Shown: in pieces, positions 10,857 through 23,288 of the stretch
Layout of the letters: the number at the start of each line of letters is the position of its first letter
Position numbering within the stretch: position 1 is the stretch's first letter
Assembly: GCA_012932865.1 (NCBI GenBank)
Contig: SAXG01000001.1
Span: forward strand, 1-64,000
Length of the DNA stretch: 64,000 nucleotides
Reading direction: 5' to 3'
From: Amylostereum areolatum
Taxonomy: Eukaryota > Basidiomycota > Agaricomycetes > Russulales > Stereaceae
Position numbers and translations under genes: made by a program
Notes under the pieces: model-generated
The model's database searches: none
What the model saw: the letters and a program-made list of their open reading frames with translations, nothing else
What the model was told of the DNA's origin: nothing

Positions 10857-12558
10857 ATGACTGATCGCCATTACCGCATCGGCACCACCGTCTTCAACCA
10901 CAAAAAGCCCCAGAAGCGAGCCGACGCTGGTAAGCGAACTAATTTTCTATCCGATGGAACACGGCGCTCAACGTGCCCGAACAACCATTAGCCTGCGCAA
11001 CCGGCGGCTTCTACAAGTCGCCTGCCGCGGCCCAGACGGTGGACTATACTCAACCGCTCAACATCGCTTGGGACACATCTTGCCTCGACACCAACACCGT
11101 CGACATATACCTCTACGCCCCCGGCGCTGCGCAGACCACCCGCCTCCACGTCTGGGAAAACGTCTACTACTCTACCGGCTCGTACGAGACCTCCATCAAG
11201 CCCAAATGGTGGAATTCAACGTCCAGCGTCGACCTCCAGCTCTCTATCCTTCCCTCAGGTTCCGCCCCATTTCAGTCGTCCCTCCCCGCTGGCCCCGTGT
11301 TCAAGGCAACTTACTCTGCACCCTCGTCCGGTGACACTCCCGCCGTCGCCGATACCTCTACTTCCGACGCTTCCGTCACCAACGTCAACAACGCGCCATC
11401 GCATCACCATGGCTTGTCTAAGGGTGCAGTGGCCGCCGCGGTCCTTATCCCCTTGCTGGTTATCGGCTTTCTCGTCGTCGGCGCATACCTGAGGCTCAAG
11501 CGCGCTCGTGAACAAGACAAACGCAAGCGCTGGAGCGAGGCCATCGACAAACGCATGTCCACCATCTCCCACGACTGGAAGGTCATGACTCCCGGCGGTG
11601 CGAACGCTGCCATCCGCAACAGCCTGGCCGTCGATGGTGCCAATCACCGCGCCTCCTCCTTTTCATTTGGCGCCATCCGTCCCGTGTCCACTGTTGCCGT
11701 CGAAGGTGGTCAAGCTGGCATAGGTGCCCGTAGTGTCTTCCCCGGTAACAGCATGGACGCTCCGCCGATGTCGCAGATTCGCCCCGGCGTCACAGCCGCA
11801 GCGATGGGCGAACGCGTGTCTCGTGTCTCTTTCGCGGCAGATGTCCGACCTTCTATGGAGTCTCGCAAGACCGTGACCAGTCGTGCATTCCACACCGCCA
11901 TCGTTCCTCCGTTGCCCAACCGTCAGGATTCGGAAACTCCCAGTCAAGGCTCAGAGGGCACCCTCTCCCCCACGCAGACCAACGGACCGTTCACCTTCAG
12001 CGCTGAAGACATCCAGGCGCGTCTGTCTGGTCAGGAAATGGCGCCGCGTCCAAGCATGGACGAGGTCATGCCGGCGCTCAGAAGTGCGTATTTTATTTTT
12101 ACATCTCTGCTTTCTTTCAGGATACTTATTGTTCCACTCCCTCAGTGATGCAAACGGGCGCCGCTACTGAACCGGAGTACTTGTTTACGCCGCCCACGGC
12201 CAGCCCACCCCTCGTATTCCCCACCCCTCCCTCGCCCACATACGCCTCGCCTGCTCCTGGTTCTTCCATGTCCTCGTTTATGCCGATGCCTTCCCCGGTC
12301 GCGGCGGCCATGTCACCCGACGATATGTTGCGTGCGTACGCAGGTCGCCGTGTTGCGTCACCCCCCATTGGTTCACCCACCCTTCCTCCCGCCACTTACG
12401 GCAACATGCGTGCCTTGTACACGCCCCAGACACCCTCCACTCCAGACACGGCGTCCCCATTCCTCGCGGCGCAAAACGGTCGCAAGAGTGTCGCGCCCAC
12501 GGAGGGCAGCAGATACAGCGTGTTCTCCGAGGATGACGCTTATGGTGGTACAGCCTAA
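10857..12558 (+). CDS. Single-pass membrane protein with a conserved ectodomain, function unknown
   Basis: Model: join(10857..10929,10992..12083,12146..12558), 525 residues; both introns are 62 nt with GT-AG ends and keep phase. The ectodomain (about 25-165) starts with a segment containing GGFYKSPAAA and an IAWDTSCL motif and carries an NST glycosylation site. One strong membrane segment (about 169-191, GAVAAAVLIPLLVIGFLVVG) is followed by a basic stop-transfer (RLKRAREQDKRKR) and a long Ser/Pro/Thr-rich cytoplasmic tail with RMSTISHDWK and AAIRNS motifs. The first exon as read (MTDRHYRIGTTVF) is not a signal peptide, so the true 5' exon may be missed. I recall this ectodomain-TM-tail layout as common in agaricomycetes but know no function; a surface sensor or scaffold is a guess. 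Confidence 0.8.
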
Positions 12559-15500
12559 ACATCATCTACCGCCTCCAGATTTTGTCTTCGTGGTATCCGT
12601 TGATTTGTGGTCTTCTCTTCTTTGTCTCCTGGCTTGGTTGTCCCCCCCCCCCCTCCTGTACTGTAATGGTCTAAGTCCATCCTTCTTTTCGGTCGCCTTT
12701 GCCCTTAGGTGCAAGGCTCAGGGTGCTTGATATGATATCCTCGTGGTGTCGTCTGACTTGACGCACCTTTCACCCTACCATCTTGCACAATCATATACCT
12801 TTATCCTTCATATTTATACTTGTGCTTCCGCGTGTATGTTTTGATAGGGTCTGTTTGATCTACGCCTTCTTATATCCTCTCCGTAACGTTCAGCGCCCAT
12901 GTCCTCACTTGTGCTCGATCTTACGCTGTCCCCATCCCCCCCGCTTTTCTTAGCTGATTACGTTGAACGCCAATCCCCTTCACGCGTTCAGTAGTACATA
13001 CATTTCCCCTCGCCGCTAGCGACGTCGATTTCTTGTTGTGTACGTTCGATCCCGCTATCGCGTGGCCGGGTTTAATCGTATACCCCTTCCCCATGTACCA
13101 GTACTTTTATTACTGTCCACCAACCGTGTGCGCGTGCGGGTTGACGCGCGTCCTGTCCTTTCTGCTCCCTTTCCCGATGCCCTCGGAATTACTTCAATCA
13201 AATGCTACTTTGTACGGTAGCGGACTGTCGGTGGTCGATTCTGATGGCCATCAAGCCGTCATAAGCTCCACCAGCGCAGGGAGGAAGGAAGATGAAGAAA
13301 GGAAGGTACGCATGACTTTCTCTCATTTTGCTCGCTTTTTGTGATGCGCTTTTTGTCTTTTTTTCGTGGCCTTGGTGGATGCGACGCAGATCTATGCAGG
13401 GCTCACGCGCGTGTGGACGTACTTTACTCGTAATATGTCCGGTCCGAAGCAAAACAGCGCAGTCTGATTTTTCCACCGGACAACCAGGATTACCTTCACT
13501 TCGACCGTTCGACGGCCTTATTGTCTTGAAGAGTCCGAGGATCTGAGGAATAGCAACAGGGTGAGACACCGCCGGAAGCTCGGGACGCTGGATTGTGGAT
13601 GGATTTGGGTTAGTACGTTTGCGGGACTGCCTGACGTGGTGTAGATAACCAGTACAGAAAGTGGATTAGGACATATCGCCGGTGAGTGGTTTGTTCTTCG
13701 TCCACCGCCGAAAGACTCCTGATGCCTGTGATTGTAGGTTTTGAGCTCGACGCTGTTCGCGATCTTGGGTGGCGAGTTCGATAATGCGCTCGTCATTTGT
13801 TCGGGTTTCATAGATTGCTGACTGGCTGGGCCCTTACGTTCTGCGCGTCGGACGTACCACGCGAAAATACGTCCTACGTATCGCGTTGTGCTGTGAGTCG
13901 TTTTATTGGGGTTTCACAGATTGCTTGTTCACCCAACCTCCGACGCACAGGAATCCACGCGGTCTTTAGGACGGTCAGATTTGGATTGGACTACGCGAGT
14001 GTCTTTCAGGCTCTAGGTTCAAGTCTAAATTTCTTCTGAACGGCTAGTGTCGGTCAGAGGGTGGGCAAGTCTGTTTGAACACCCGTGGCGCCAGCAACTA
14101 CCACTGGACTAGCGACATCTTCTGAAAGCTGGAAACAGCCCCAGCGGCAAGCGAGTGTAAGTTGTTGGATCAACTCCCCGGCCGCTGACTCGATACTAGC
14201 TGACTCGATCAAAAATCAGATGGAGGTTATGTTTATGTACGCATGTGGACCGGTTTTTTTTTCGTTGCGAACAGTCGGACGTCTCCGCGCATACGATGGC
14301 CGGTCCCAGTGCGAGAAAGTTCACGTCTGAGAGTAAGTTTGTTCTTTTCACGCAGGTACCCTCAAACTCGCGACGCTGCATTGCTATCATCTTACCCTAC
14401 TACCATCTCACCCTGCTACTTGCGATGAAACATCGCGTCACCGCTCACAGTAGGGATCAAGAATACCTTGGCTGCATTTCCTCGCATGTGGACAAGGAGT
14501 CCCGGCATGTCCATATCAGGCATCTCATGCGAAATGTTTTCTTTCTTTTTCTCCATTGCTAACACAGGATCAGATGCTGCATCTCGCCGCGGTATGCCGT
14601 CGCGGCACAGGTGGATGCAGCGGTAAGTTGTTTGTTCCTCACGCCTGGCAGAATCCTCAGGCCAATGTTCGTTCCTATAAGGCCAACACAACACACTTAA
14701 GTACAGGAACTCACGTGTCCACAACTGACGATATATGTTCAGGAATTATCTGTTTCGTTGTCGTTTTGTTCAGGTTCGATGGCGACCTACCGCGCCACAC
14801 TGATCCCAACACATGCGGACTTTGAGCGCCCATACGGTCAATGAACGGGAATCATGGATAGGGATGCGGTAAGTCATATGAGTATCTCCACTAAGTACGA
14901 CATCGCGAAACTAACGTCGCCACCGGGAGCCTTACGCTGCGGTTTAGTTTCGAAATCCGTCCGCGGATCCCGACAAAACCACCAAAGTTTATCAAGCTCA
15001 AGCTTCGCAATATCTATTGATTCTCAGGTCTAACGCGAGTCGCCGCCACCAAAACGAGGGCCGCGACCCACCGTCACCGTCACCTTCGGCTCCCCGCGGG
15101 GTTTGGAGCCTCGGGAAGGAGGGCGCGTTTCATGTCGACTGTTCCAGGTCTCCGGCGACCCTCGAGTAGACGGAGGCAGAAGCTCGACCTGTAGGGAAAG
15201 GTACAGTTCTTGCACATGATTCTGTTCATCTGCGTCGATGGAGAGCGAGATGGGCTTTGCGCCGCGTACTCATACTACTTCATCTGGGCGAGCAGACAAA
15301 AGGCGCTGGAGACGTCGGGATGAGGTAGGACAGATAAGATGAGCGTGGGCTCAGATAATCACTCCCTCGGTTTCGGATATGAACTCATTTTCGATCCGGC
15401 TGTCATTTTCTGAACTGCGGTTTTTTTGTTAGCTAAGAGGCGCTGAAGCACTGAAGTCTAATTCAATGCCGGATGTGGATCTCGATTGCTGTCTACGTGG

Positions 15501-17474
15501 ACCGTATCAAACCCGCTTGCATGCGGAAACGCGTCGCGGTGTCGGGAATTCGCCCTCGACTTAGCGTGGTGAATATACTCACGATTTGTTGCGCATCTCA
15601 TCCTTTACTTTCGGATCGGTGCGAGTGCATTCTCCGACTCGGAGCTGACCGTGGCTATGTTTGGATCTGTGTGGGTGTGGAATGCAGCACGATATTTCAT
15701 CCCTGTGGTCGAGTTGGTCCAGGTGGAGGGCGGAAGCCAGCGACGGGGACCTTAGCGAAGAAGGTCCGTATTTACGACCGTCCCTGTAACAGTTTGATTT
15801 GTTTCGAGAGCCGCAGGCTCTCGGTTGATGTTCGCATCGCTGGCACATTGCGCGCACTCACCCAGCCTTGGGCTGGGTCAAACCCGGCCTTCTTAGCAGG
15901 GGAGACCTCCATAAAGTTTCAGCGTGACTGGATTTCTTCCGAGCGTCGCGATCTTACCCTCCAAAGAGAACGGTGATCTTGGTTGTGCGGGCCCGTGGCC
16001 ATTCGATATCTACGGTTTGGAGACTCGGTATCAGTACGATGTACCCCGAAATTGAACGACTTTGATGTTGTTGTGTGTATGACGACTTCCTCTCCCGCCT
16101 TTCGGAGATAACTACGCTCAGTGTGCGCGATCCCGGTTCGAGGTGCTGGAACTGAAGCAGGCCAGAAGCCTGAAGGGCGCGGATGTCGAGAAGAATCGGC
16201 GAAGCTCGTCTATCTGGCCCCGTTCTGGACCTCCGAAACGCTTCTTTTCTCACCCAAGTCGAAATCGAAATGACGGTGTCGTAACAGGTCGTACTTACCG
16301 CGCTCGCGGGACGCCCGCTCTCGAGCTCGTCCGATCAGGATAGAGAAACTCACGTACGCGATCGGTGAACTTTGGGTGAACTCTGAACGCAAAGACATTT
16401 GGGTATGATGCCCGCCGTCCGTGCCCATCGCTTCCGACTTTGACTGTTTGACAGGGCACGCAGTGCACACCGCCACGCGGTCGTATTATACGCGGACCAA
16501 CCGGCGCCCATTTCGTCCTCCAGCTCGCACGGCGAACGGGCGGGAGCTGTACAGAAAGCGCGTATTTACCGACCGTCACAATCAGGGCGTGGGAGGACTC
16601 GATTACCGCGAAGATGGCCAAGGACAGCGTACGCGAGCATGGTACGTTGCTGTTGTCATGTACCGGCCGATTGAACCAGCTGCCGCATTTCTACGACGCC
16701 GCCGTCTCGCCGCCACCGTGAAAAAAAATTGAAGTGGCTTCCAGTCTTGACAGTGCCAGAGGAGGATTGCACCGAACGTAAGATCCGTTGTAACTTATTG
16801 AAGGCCCGACGCCTCGTGTCAGCTGCTCCTCCGAGAGAATATTCGGCGGGTATTCCCGCGAACAATAAATCAGTATTTTTTCAATTTCCCATTGACGCCA
16901 ATCCCATCGGGAGCCTTCCCCGTTGGGCAGTTCGCCCGATCGCAAGGCGGCCTTCAGGCAAGCTCCCGGGAGCTCTACCAGTGCATGTGCGCCGTGCAAG
17001 CTAGAATGTCGGCGCAATCAGCGCGCTGGCTGCCTCAGTCGTCGTGTGCCATACGCTGAGGCGATTCTCAGTGAACGGTAGATCGATAAGTTCCAGGGCC
17101 TCCGATGCGATTTGGGCAGTTGAAGAGAAACAATAAGGAGGACTGACGCAGGCGGCAGTCGGAGCCGGAGGATGCGGCTGTTATTGTGGTGAGCAACGAT
17201 CATATCAGGCTCTTTGCTGAGTCTGAATCACGCCTGGCAAGCCAACTGGTTGCTCGCGCCTCGCTCGGCCTCTGGCTGTCCGTCGTTCCTCCAACTTTGT
17301 TTCAGGGACGAAGAACGGTGACTCGGAAGTCAGCGTTTCACAACGTCCCAGGATCGCAGCCAGATCTCGCCTACGCTCACCATTACGGTTTTGGCTATCG
17401 GCTCCTCTGCCTTCCTGTCAATTATTTGGCTCACCGTTTTCATAATTAGCGCCATGGGCCTCCCAACCCTTCTC
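12559..17474. other. Five kilobases without a convincing gene
   Basis: The first few hundred bases are pyrimidine-rich and look like the 3' untranslated region of the membrane-protein gene. From about 13.5 to 17.4 kb many short open frames and isolated GTAAGT/CAG-like signals occur on both strands, but no frame of recognisable composition can be chained through them and no domain motif was seen. It may hold strongly decayed genes or non-coding RNA; neither can be supported. Confidence 0.5.
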
Positions 17475-17481
17475 TATAAAA
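17475..17481 (+). promoter_or_regulatory. TATA box of the CFA-type synthase gene
   Basis: TATAAAA at 17475-17481 lies 59 bases upstream of the proposed start codon at 17540. The position is right for a fungal core promoter with a short leader. Confidence 0.5.
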
Positions 17482-17539
17482 CCGTCCACGAGGAACGCCC
17501 GAATCCCCCCACCACCTCCTCTTCCTTTCGTTGGCCTCG

Positions 17540-19549
17540 ATGTACACTTCCAACGCCATTACTTCCTCCCTTTGGTCGTCACTGGTCGTCTACGGTGCGT
17601 CGTATACTCCTTCCATCTCTTTCTTTGGCGCTCACGTCCTTCTTTAGCCAAGTCCTGCGTACAATCCGTCTTCAAAGATGGAATCCGACGTGGGCAGCTT
17701 GTCGTCGAGGACTGTGATGGCACGCACGTATATGGAGAGACCACCACGTCAGACAAACCCACACGAGTCGTCAGTATGAAGGTCGTCAACGAGAACTTCT
17801 GGGCCCGTGTCTACCTGACCCATGACCTCGGGTGTACGTCCTCCTCTTATTGTCTTGCTCCTTCGCCGATCGCTCACTTTGGGCTCAGTTTCCGAGGCTT
17901 ACATGCATGGGGACTTCGAGACGTCTGATCTGAAGGGCATCCTCGATGTCCGTACCTGCCTCTTTGTTTCTTTTCACACGCGTGTCCTGACCAACTCTCC
18001 GGCATTCTCTGTAGTTGTGGCTGGACAACCGCGAACACCTCAGCGGTTTGCACTCCGTGTATAGTCGGGTGCTGAGCATCATGTCTTCTCTGGCCGTGCG
18101 TTTCTTTGGTCAGACCCTCTCCAACGCTAAGTTGAACGCGGTATGTGCTCTTGCTGTTTTCGCCTCGCTCACAACGGGTTAATTAAGCATTCATCAGATC
18201 GCGGGTTACGACTGCTGCAACGAGCTGTTCGAGGTACGCAGCGCTCTATTCTTGGCTGGCGTTCACATACACATGGCTGAGGCGTGGTGCGTGGTACGTG
18301 GTAGGCTTTCCTCGGCGAAACCATGATGTATTCGTCCGCGCTGTGGCCGGATAGCACTGGCGGTGTCAGGGGTGACCTCGAGGACGGTCCGTCCGACAGC
18401 GATCTCGATGTCGCACAGCTCAACAAGTTGCACTACCTCCTTCGCAAGGCGCGCGTTCGTCCTGGGGACCGCGTTCTCGAGTTCGGTACCGGCTGGGGCG
18501 CCATGGCCATCGAGGTGAGCGCCATACCGGTGATGTTCCTCGGATGACGCGAGACTGATCTTTGTCTCTCAGGCTGCGAAGCAGGGCTGCACAGTGGACA
18601 CGCTTACTCTATCCGTCGAACAAAAGAAATTCGCTGAGGCGAAGATCGCCAAGGCAGGGCTCCAGGACAAAATCCGCGTGCACTTGTGCGATTACCGCAA
18701 CCTGCCCGCGGAATTCGAGAAGGCGTTCGACGCGTTCGTGTCGGTCGAGATGGTCGAGGTAGGCACATCTCGCCCTGGGTCGGATCCGCATGCATTCTTA
18801 CTGACAACGCGCTCTAGCATGTCGGCTATCGCTACCTTCCCCAGTATTTCAAGATCATCGACTGGGCTTTGAAGTCCGATCGTGCAGCGGCTGTCGTGAC
18901 CGCCACCACCCAGCCAGATTCGCGCTTCGACACCTTCCAGTATGTGGCTCCTCCGTTCTGATCGCGCACAGTGCGCTCATGTTTGCGCCATCCTAGGGCG
19001 AGCGATTTCGCTCGCGAGTACATCTGGCCCAACGCGTTCTGCCCTTCACCAATTTCACTCGTCGGCATCGCGAAGGATGCGACTGCGGGTCACTTCAACC
19101 TTGACAGCGTCGAGGACCATGCCCACCGTATGTTCTTTTACGCTCTATCGCCGTATGGGTGGCGTCCTGATCGCGGAGCGTGGTTGTTCCACAGATTATC
19201 CGCGTACGCTTCGGGAGTGGGGAATGTGCGTTGACCTGCCTCTCTATTCCGCCTTGATGTCGGATCTGACGGATGCGTGTTTTCTTTCAGGCGCTTCCAG
19301 CGGAATTGGAACGAAAAGACGATCGCGGCGATCGTGAAGGCGCAACCTCAGCTCGACAACCCGGAGGCGCTTGCGATTTACAAGCGTCGCTGGGAGTACA
19401 TGTTCGTGTACGCCGAGGTTGGTTTCGCGCGCGCGTACACCTCTATGACCTATTGGACATTCGTTCGCCCTGTACGTCCGTTTCTCCCTTTCTGATAGAA
19501 CGGTTACTGACGTCGTGCATAGGAGAACGTCGTCGAGCGTTGCGACTAG
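17540..19549 (+). CDS. Cyclopropane-fatty-acyl-phospholipid synthase-type methyltransferase
   Basis: Twelve exons, 449 residues: 17540..17594, 17648..17833, 17889..17947, 18015..18140, 18198..18233, 18305..18514, 18573..18758, 18818..18939, 18997..19127, 19195..19225, 19291..19471, 19523..19549; every junction keeps phase. The N-terminal third holds the family's NENFWARVYLTHDLG and SEAYMHGDFETSDLKG signatures. The SAM-binding motif I is VLEFGTGWGAMAIE (end of exon 6), followed by VDTLTLSVEQ and a HVGYRYLPQYFKIIDW block, and HYPRTLREWG near the C-terminus. By family knowledge it transfers a methyl or methylene group from S-adenosylmethionine to unsaturated acyl chains of membrane lipids. Length and motif order are normal. 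Exon 1 (MYTSNAITSSLWSSLVVY) is the least certain part. Confidence 0.9.
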
Positions 19550-22500
19550 AGCAACATCGTCTATCCTTCTCTATGCGTATGCGTTCCCATCTCATCACTT
19601 GTCACCCCACTCCCTTTGTACATAACTTATAACCTTCGCGGCTGTCATTCTTACCCCCAACTTCTTTTCGTTTTATCCATCCATTCCTCTCCTTGCATTA
19701 ACTGGTTTCATATCTGTCTGTTCCGTACCGCATCGTTACTCATTCGCTTAGTCTTCTCTGTACACACACTCTCCTTCTCCCTTCGAATTTCTCCCCGCGC
19801 CCTAGGCATCTGAGGCTCCTGCTGATTTGATTGTATCGTTAGTGGTCACTCGCTTGGACGTGTGCCAGCCCTATCATCCCGCTCTCCCCCCACCCTCCCT
19901 ACCGTACAATCGTATAGTTGAGCCTTATGGTTTTTGTACTTTCCACCCCCTACCTTCGTTCTTATTACTTCTTAGTTATGCATGTACCTCGCTAGATACA
20001 TGGCGATAATCTATGTTGCGTTATGCATCGTTTGGGTCGTGCGATCGGCTTTTTGGGAAGCGAGCAAGAAGGCGGCGATCTTCATGATTGGCGTAAGGTC
20101 ACGTATGTAGTCGGTGATTCGCGCGGAGGGTGAGGAGAACTTCTCGAGGTGACGAGGCCTTCGCGACAACTTCCGAGTCTCCGACGCGTGTTGGGGAATG
20201 GGGACAGAATGCGCTCGTGATCGTGGGATTCGTTCTCCACATCGGGACATCTAGGCTGGCAGGACCCGTACGTATGGCTTCCACAACATACAACGATTGT
20301 CCTCTTCGACGGCTGACACTGACTTTATCTTACATCTTACTCCTCGAAGACCTTCACAATTGAAGTCCTGCTCCACAGGTGAGCCTGACTTAACGGGCGG
20401 GGAGACTATGGACGACAGACTGGAACAATGAAACTGACCTACGTCTCGGTTCTCTCCACAGGATCGCATCCAATTCGCTTCTCGTATTCGGCGAACGGGA
20501 TCTATTCGAGACCCTGGTTGGATATTCAGGAGTCTCTCTTCGTCGTATCGACACACCTCCAGGAGTCACAATTGGGTACGCTCAGGCTCTGTGGATTTAT
20601 CTTGAAATTGAAGCTAACTTTCTTTCCCAGATCTTGTGGTTGTCTACCGCCAAAAGCATGGTATGAAAAGTGCCGTAAAGCGAACGCTGTACTCTTAGAT
20701 TGGTGGGATGAAGACACCTTTCGTGAACCTGCCTGATCCGAAGCGCCAAGGAGATGAATTTTAACGCGAACGTCTCAAGTCCCACTGGAACCTCGTCCTT
20801 CGTCGACTTGATCTACGAAACCGTGTTCGTGCTATTCGTTTGCACCTGATCTTCCTCTGCGACTGCCGGATTAAGTCCGCGAAGAATAGGAATGGCATCG
20901 ACGACGCGTCGTGGTGGGCAGGAGGTGCATGAAGGTGGCTTGGATTCCGATGTGTCGTTGGTCGGGTCCAAGTTATGGCAGGTTTTTGACTTGTGAAACA
21001 TACCAGCTTCGTAGCAAGGCCTCGCGACTGTAGCTCGAAGATACGGGTCGCGTTTCTTGATCCCGAGCCGTAGCGACCGACCGTTGCTCGTCATGTGGGG
21101 CTCAGGGAGGCAATACCAAGATCTTAGGCCTAGGGGACGAAGCCAACGCCGTTTATGTTTCATGTTAAACTCCATGCTATGCTATTGTTTTACTGACCTC
21201 GTTCTCCGAAGGTTTGTGACACTAGCCTTTGAATCCAAATATTCCACAACCTACATATTCCTCACGGTAGCGCCTTCTCCGATCACGGCATTGTCTGCTC
21301 TTTGGTTGATGTGTGTACTAGGACGGAAATCTCTGGATCTTGAGTGCGTGCTGGTCAATCCGGGCAAGATGGAATGTCGGACACCGGCCGTTGGGGCGTT
21401 GGTGATCAAGGTGTATCTTCAATTTGTGCTGTTTGTGCCTCTTCCCTCTAGATCCTCCCACCCGGCCTCGTACGTACTACGCGGCGGGTGCGTTCTAGTT
21501 GCCTCGATCCTGCGAGAGCGAACATGAGCGGGAGGGCAAGGTCTGGTTTGGGGGATAACGTCCCGAATGTCATTCGCCAAAGTTGCCGTCCGTCTCTATC
21601 TGTTTACTTTTACCTGTTGCTATTCTCCTATCCTCATCCTCATCTAGCCCCATCTCTTTTTTTTCTTCGTCGATGTGTATTACGACGTATGACTTTATTT
21701 GATGACAATCTCTAGTTTTGGACATTGGTGCGTGTATCCACCACGCGCGTTGACCAGCCTCTGACGTCGTGCTACTTAGCACGCTGGAAGAAACACGGCA
21801 TCGGAATGCAACATCCAACAGGACCGCTCGCACTCACGACCACGAGTCTCCAACAATGTTCCAATCCACCCCTTACGCCGGTCGTGTGCAGGTTTCAGGG
21901 TCTCAGATCCACGGATGGCTGCAACCTCCGCCTTTTGTATTTATTCGATCGATTCCGACGGGGCATCGACGACGCCAACCTCCAACACGTTCCCCTGTTC
22001 CATTTCGACACTTCTGTTCTGTAGCTTGCTGCCCAACTGGACGTCGGACGTATTCCGCAAAACGGTACTCTGTCGGCGATGGGAAGGTACCAACTGACCT
22101 CCATTACTTCTGATCCTCGGCGCCAGCTCGACTGCATGCCGCGCAACGGCGATGGCCAGCACGGGGGATCTTGCATCGGACCCTACCAAGGTCCTACCGT
22201 GTTTTCATTCAATATAGCCTCCTGGACGCGCTCAAGCCAAAATGATAACGACGCGTGATCTCCGAGTCTCCAGGTGGAAAACGTGGGGATCCCCCCTTGT
22301 CTTCTGCTTCTGTCTCGGACCGAGTTCCGTATGTCTTCACCCCCAACTGACAACTCAGTTGAGTGACCACTGACCATGGACCATGGTGCCTTTGCGACGG
22401 CTTTGGAGCCGTCGCCGGACTTGCATCACGGGAGAGCAAGGTTTTAGGTTATCTATGCCGGTACAATGGAGTCCGGCGGATCCTCACGCGAACGTGTTTT

Positions 22501-23288
22501 ACTTTGACGGAACGTCGCATATCCATATCGATAATCGAGGGCTCATAACTGAGTCGTTGTTTGTTGTAGGTGTTGGCGAACTATGCGATGGTGGGTAGGA
22601 TTTCTTTGCGGGCGAGCGGCCGCGACGCCGGTCATGCTGCATCGCCATTAATTTACACCCACGCAAGGGGGGTAGCTGGCCGCAAGACGAGGCGGACTCT
22701 GGCGGACTCAGCACGATTCTTTCATTCAGTGGTGCTGCTCGTCCCCCTGTTTGTTTCCGGGGGTCGTTCGCGTAGCTGATCCGCCCTCCCTTGAGCTGGC
22801 TCCACAAGTGAAATACGTACATAAATACCTACCGACGAATATCAGATGTGCGCGGGCTACGAGGAAGCGCATAGCAGCATACAGCATAGCAACGTCCGTG
22901 GCGGTTCAATGACACCAATATTCACGTAGCTGTAGAGCTCTACATCGAGTACATCGTCGACGCCGGCCTCGACAGTCACAGACGACAGTGGAAACGTAGT
23001 CGCCGCTCGCCGTTCGTACGTGCGAAGAAAGTGCCACATGTTAGGCTATGTTGGGACATTGACACATAAGAGCGCCCACATCGAGGAGAAAAAGAGCCGA
23101 GAAGAAGCAAGTTGGAGCAGGCAGGGGAAGAGGTGAAATGAGGACGGGACATGTAGAGTCTCGTCAACGTCGATAACGGAGGCGGAGAGCTCAGAAGGCA
23201 CGTGCACAAACACTAAAAGCCGGCGGGCGGAAAGCTCTTCCGCGTCTTTTGCCCCGCCTGCCATCGCTCGTCCTCCCCTCCGCCCAAC
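19550..23288. other. 3.7 kb without a convincing gene
   Basis: Bases 19550-20000 are T/C-rich and fit a 3' untranslated region. The only hint of coding is on the plus strand at about 20461-20690: an open stretch reading SNSLLVFGERDLFETL, a 55-base GT-AG intron, then DLVVVYRQKH. No start, end or family could be assigned. The remainder, to the kinase start, shows no chainable frame; 23000-23288 is presumably the kinase promoter. Confidence 0.45.

Noticed and set aside
15473..15976. 167-codon plus-strand frame
   Set aside because: No recognisable motif, Cys/Arg-rich random-looking composition, no neighbouring exons.
12559..17474. Possible multi-TM receptor or other gene from scattered GTAAGT/CAG signals
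   Set aside because: No chain of in-phase exons with hydrophobic segments could be built.
17391..17540. Hydrophobic frame upstream of the CFA-type gene (VFIISAMGLPTLL) as an N-terminal membrane exon
   Set aside because: A TATA box lies within it and the ATG at 17540 gives a phase-consistent first exon.
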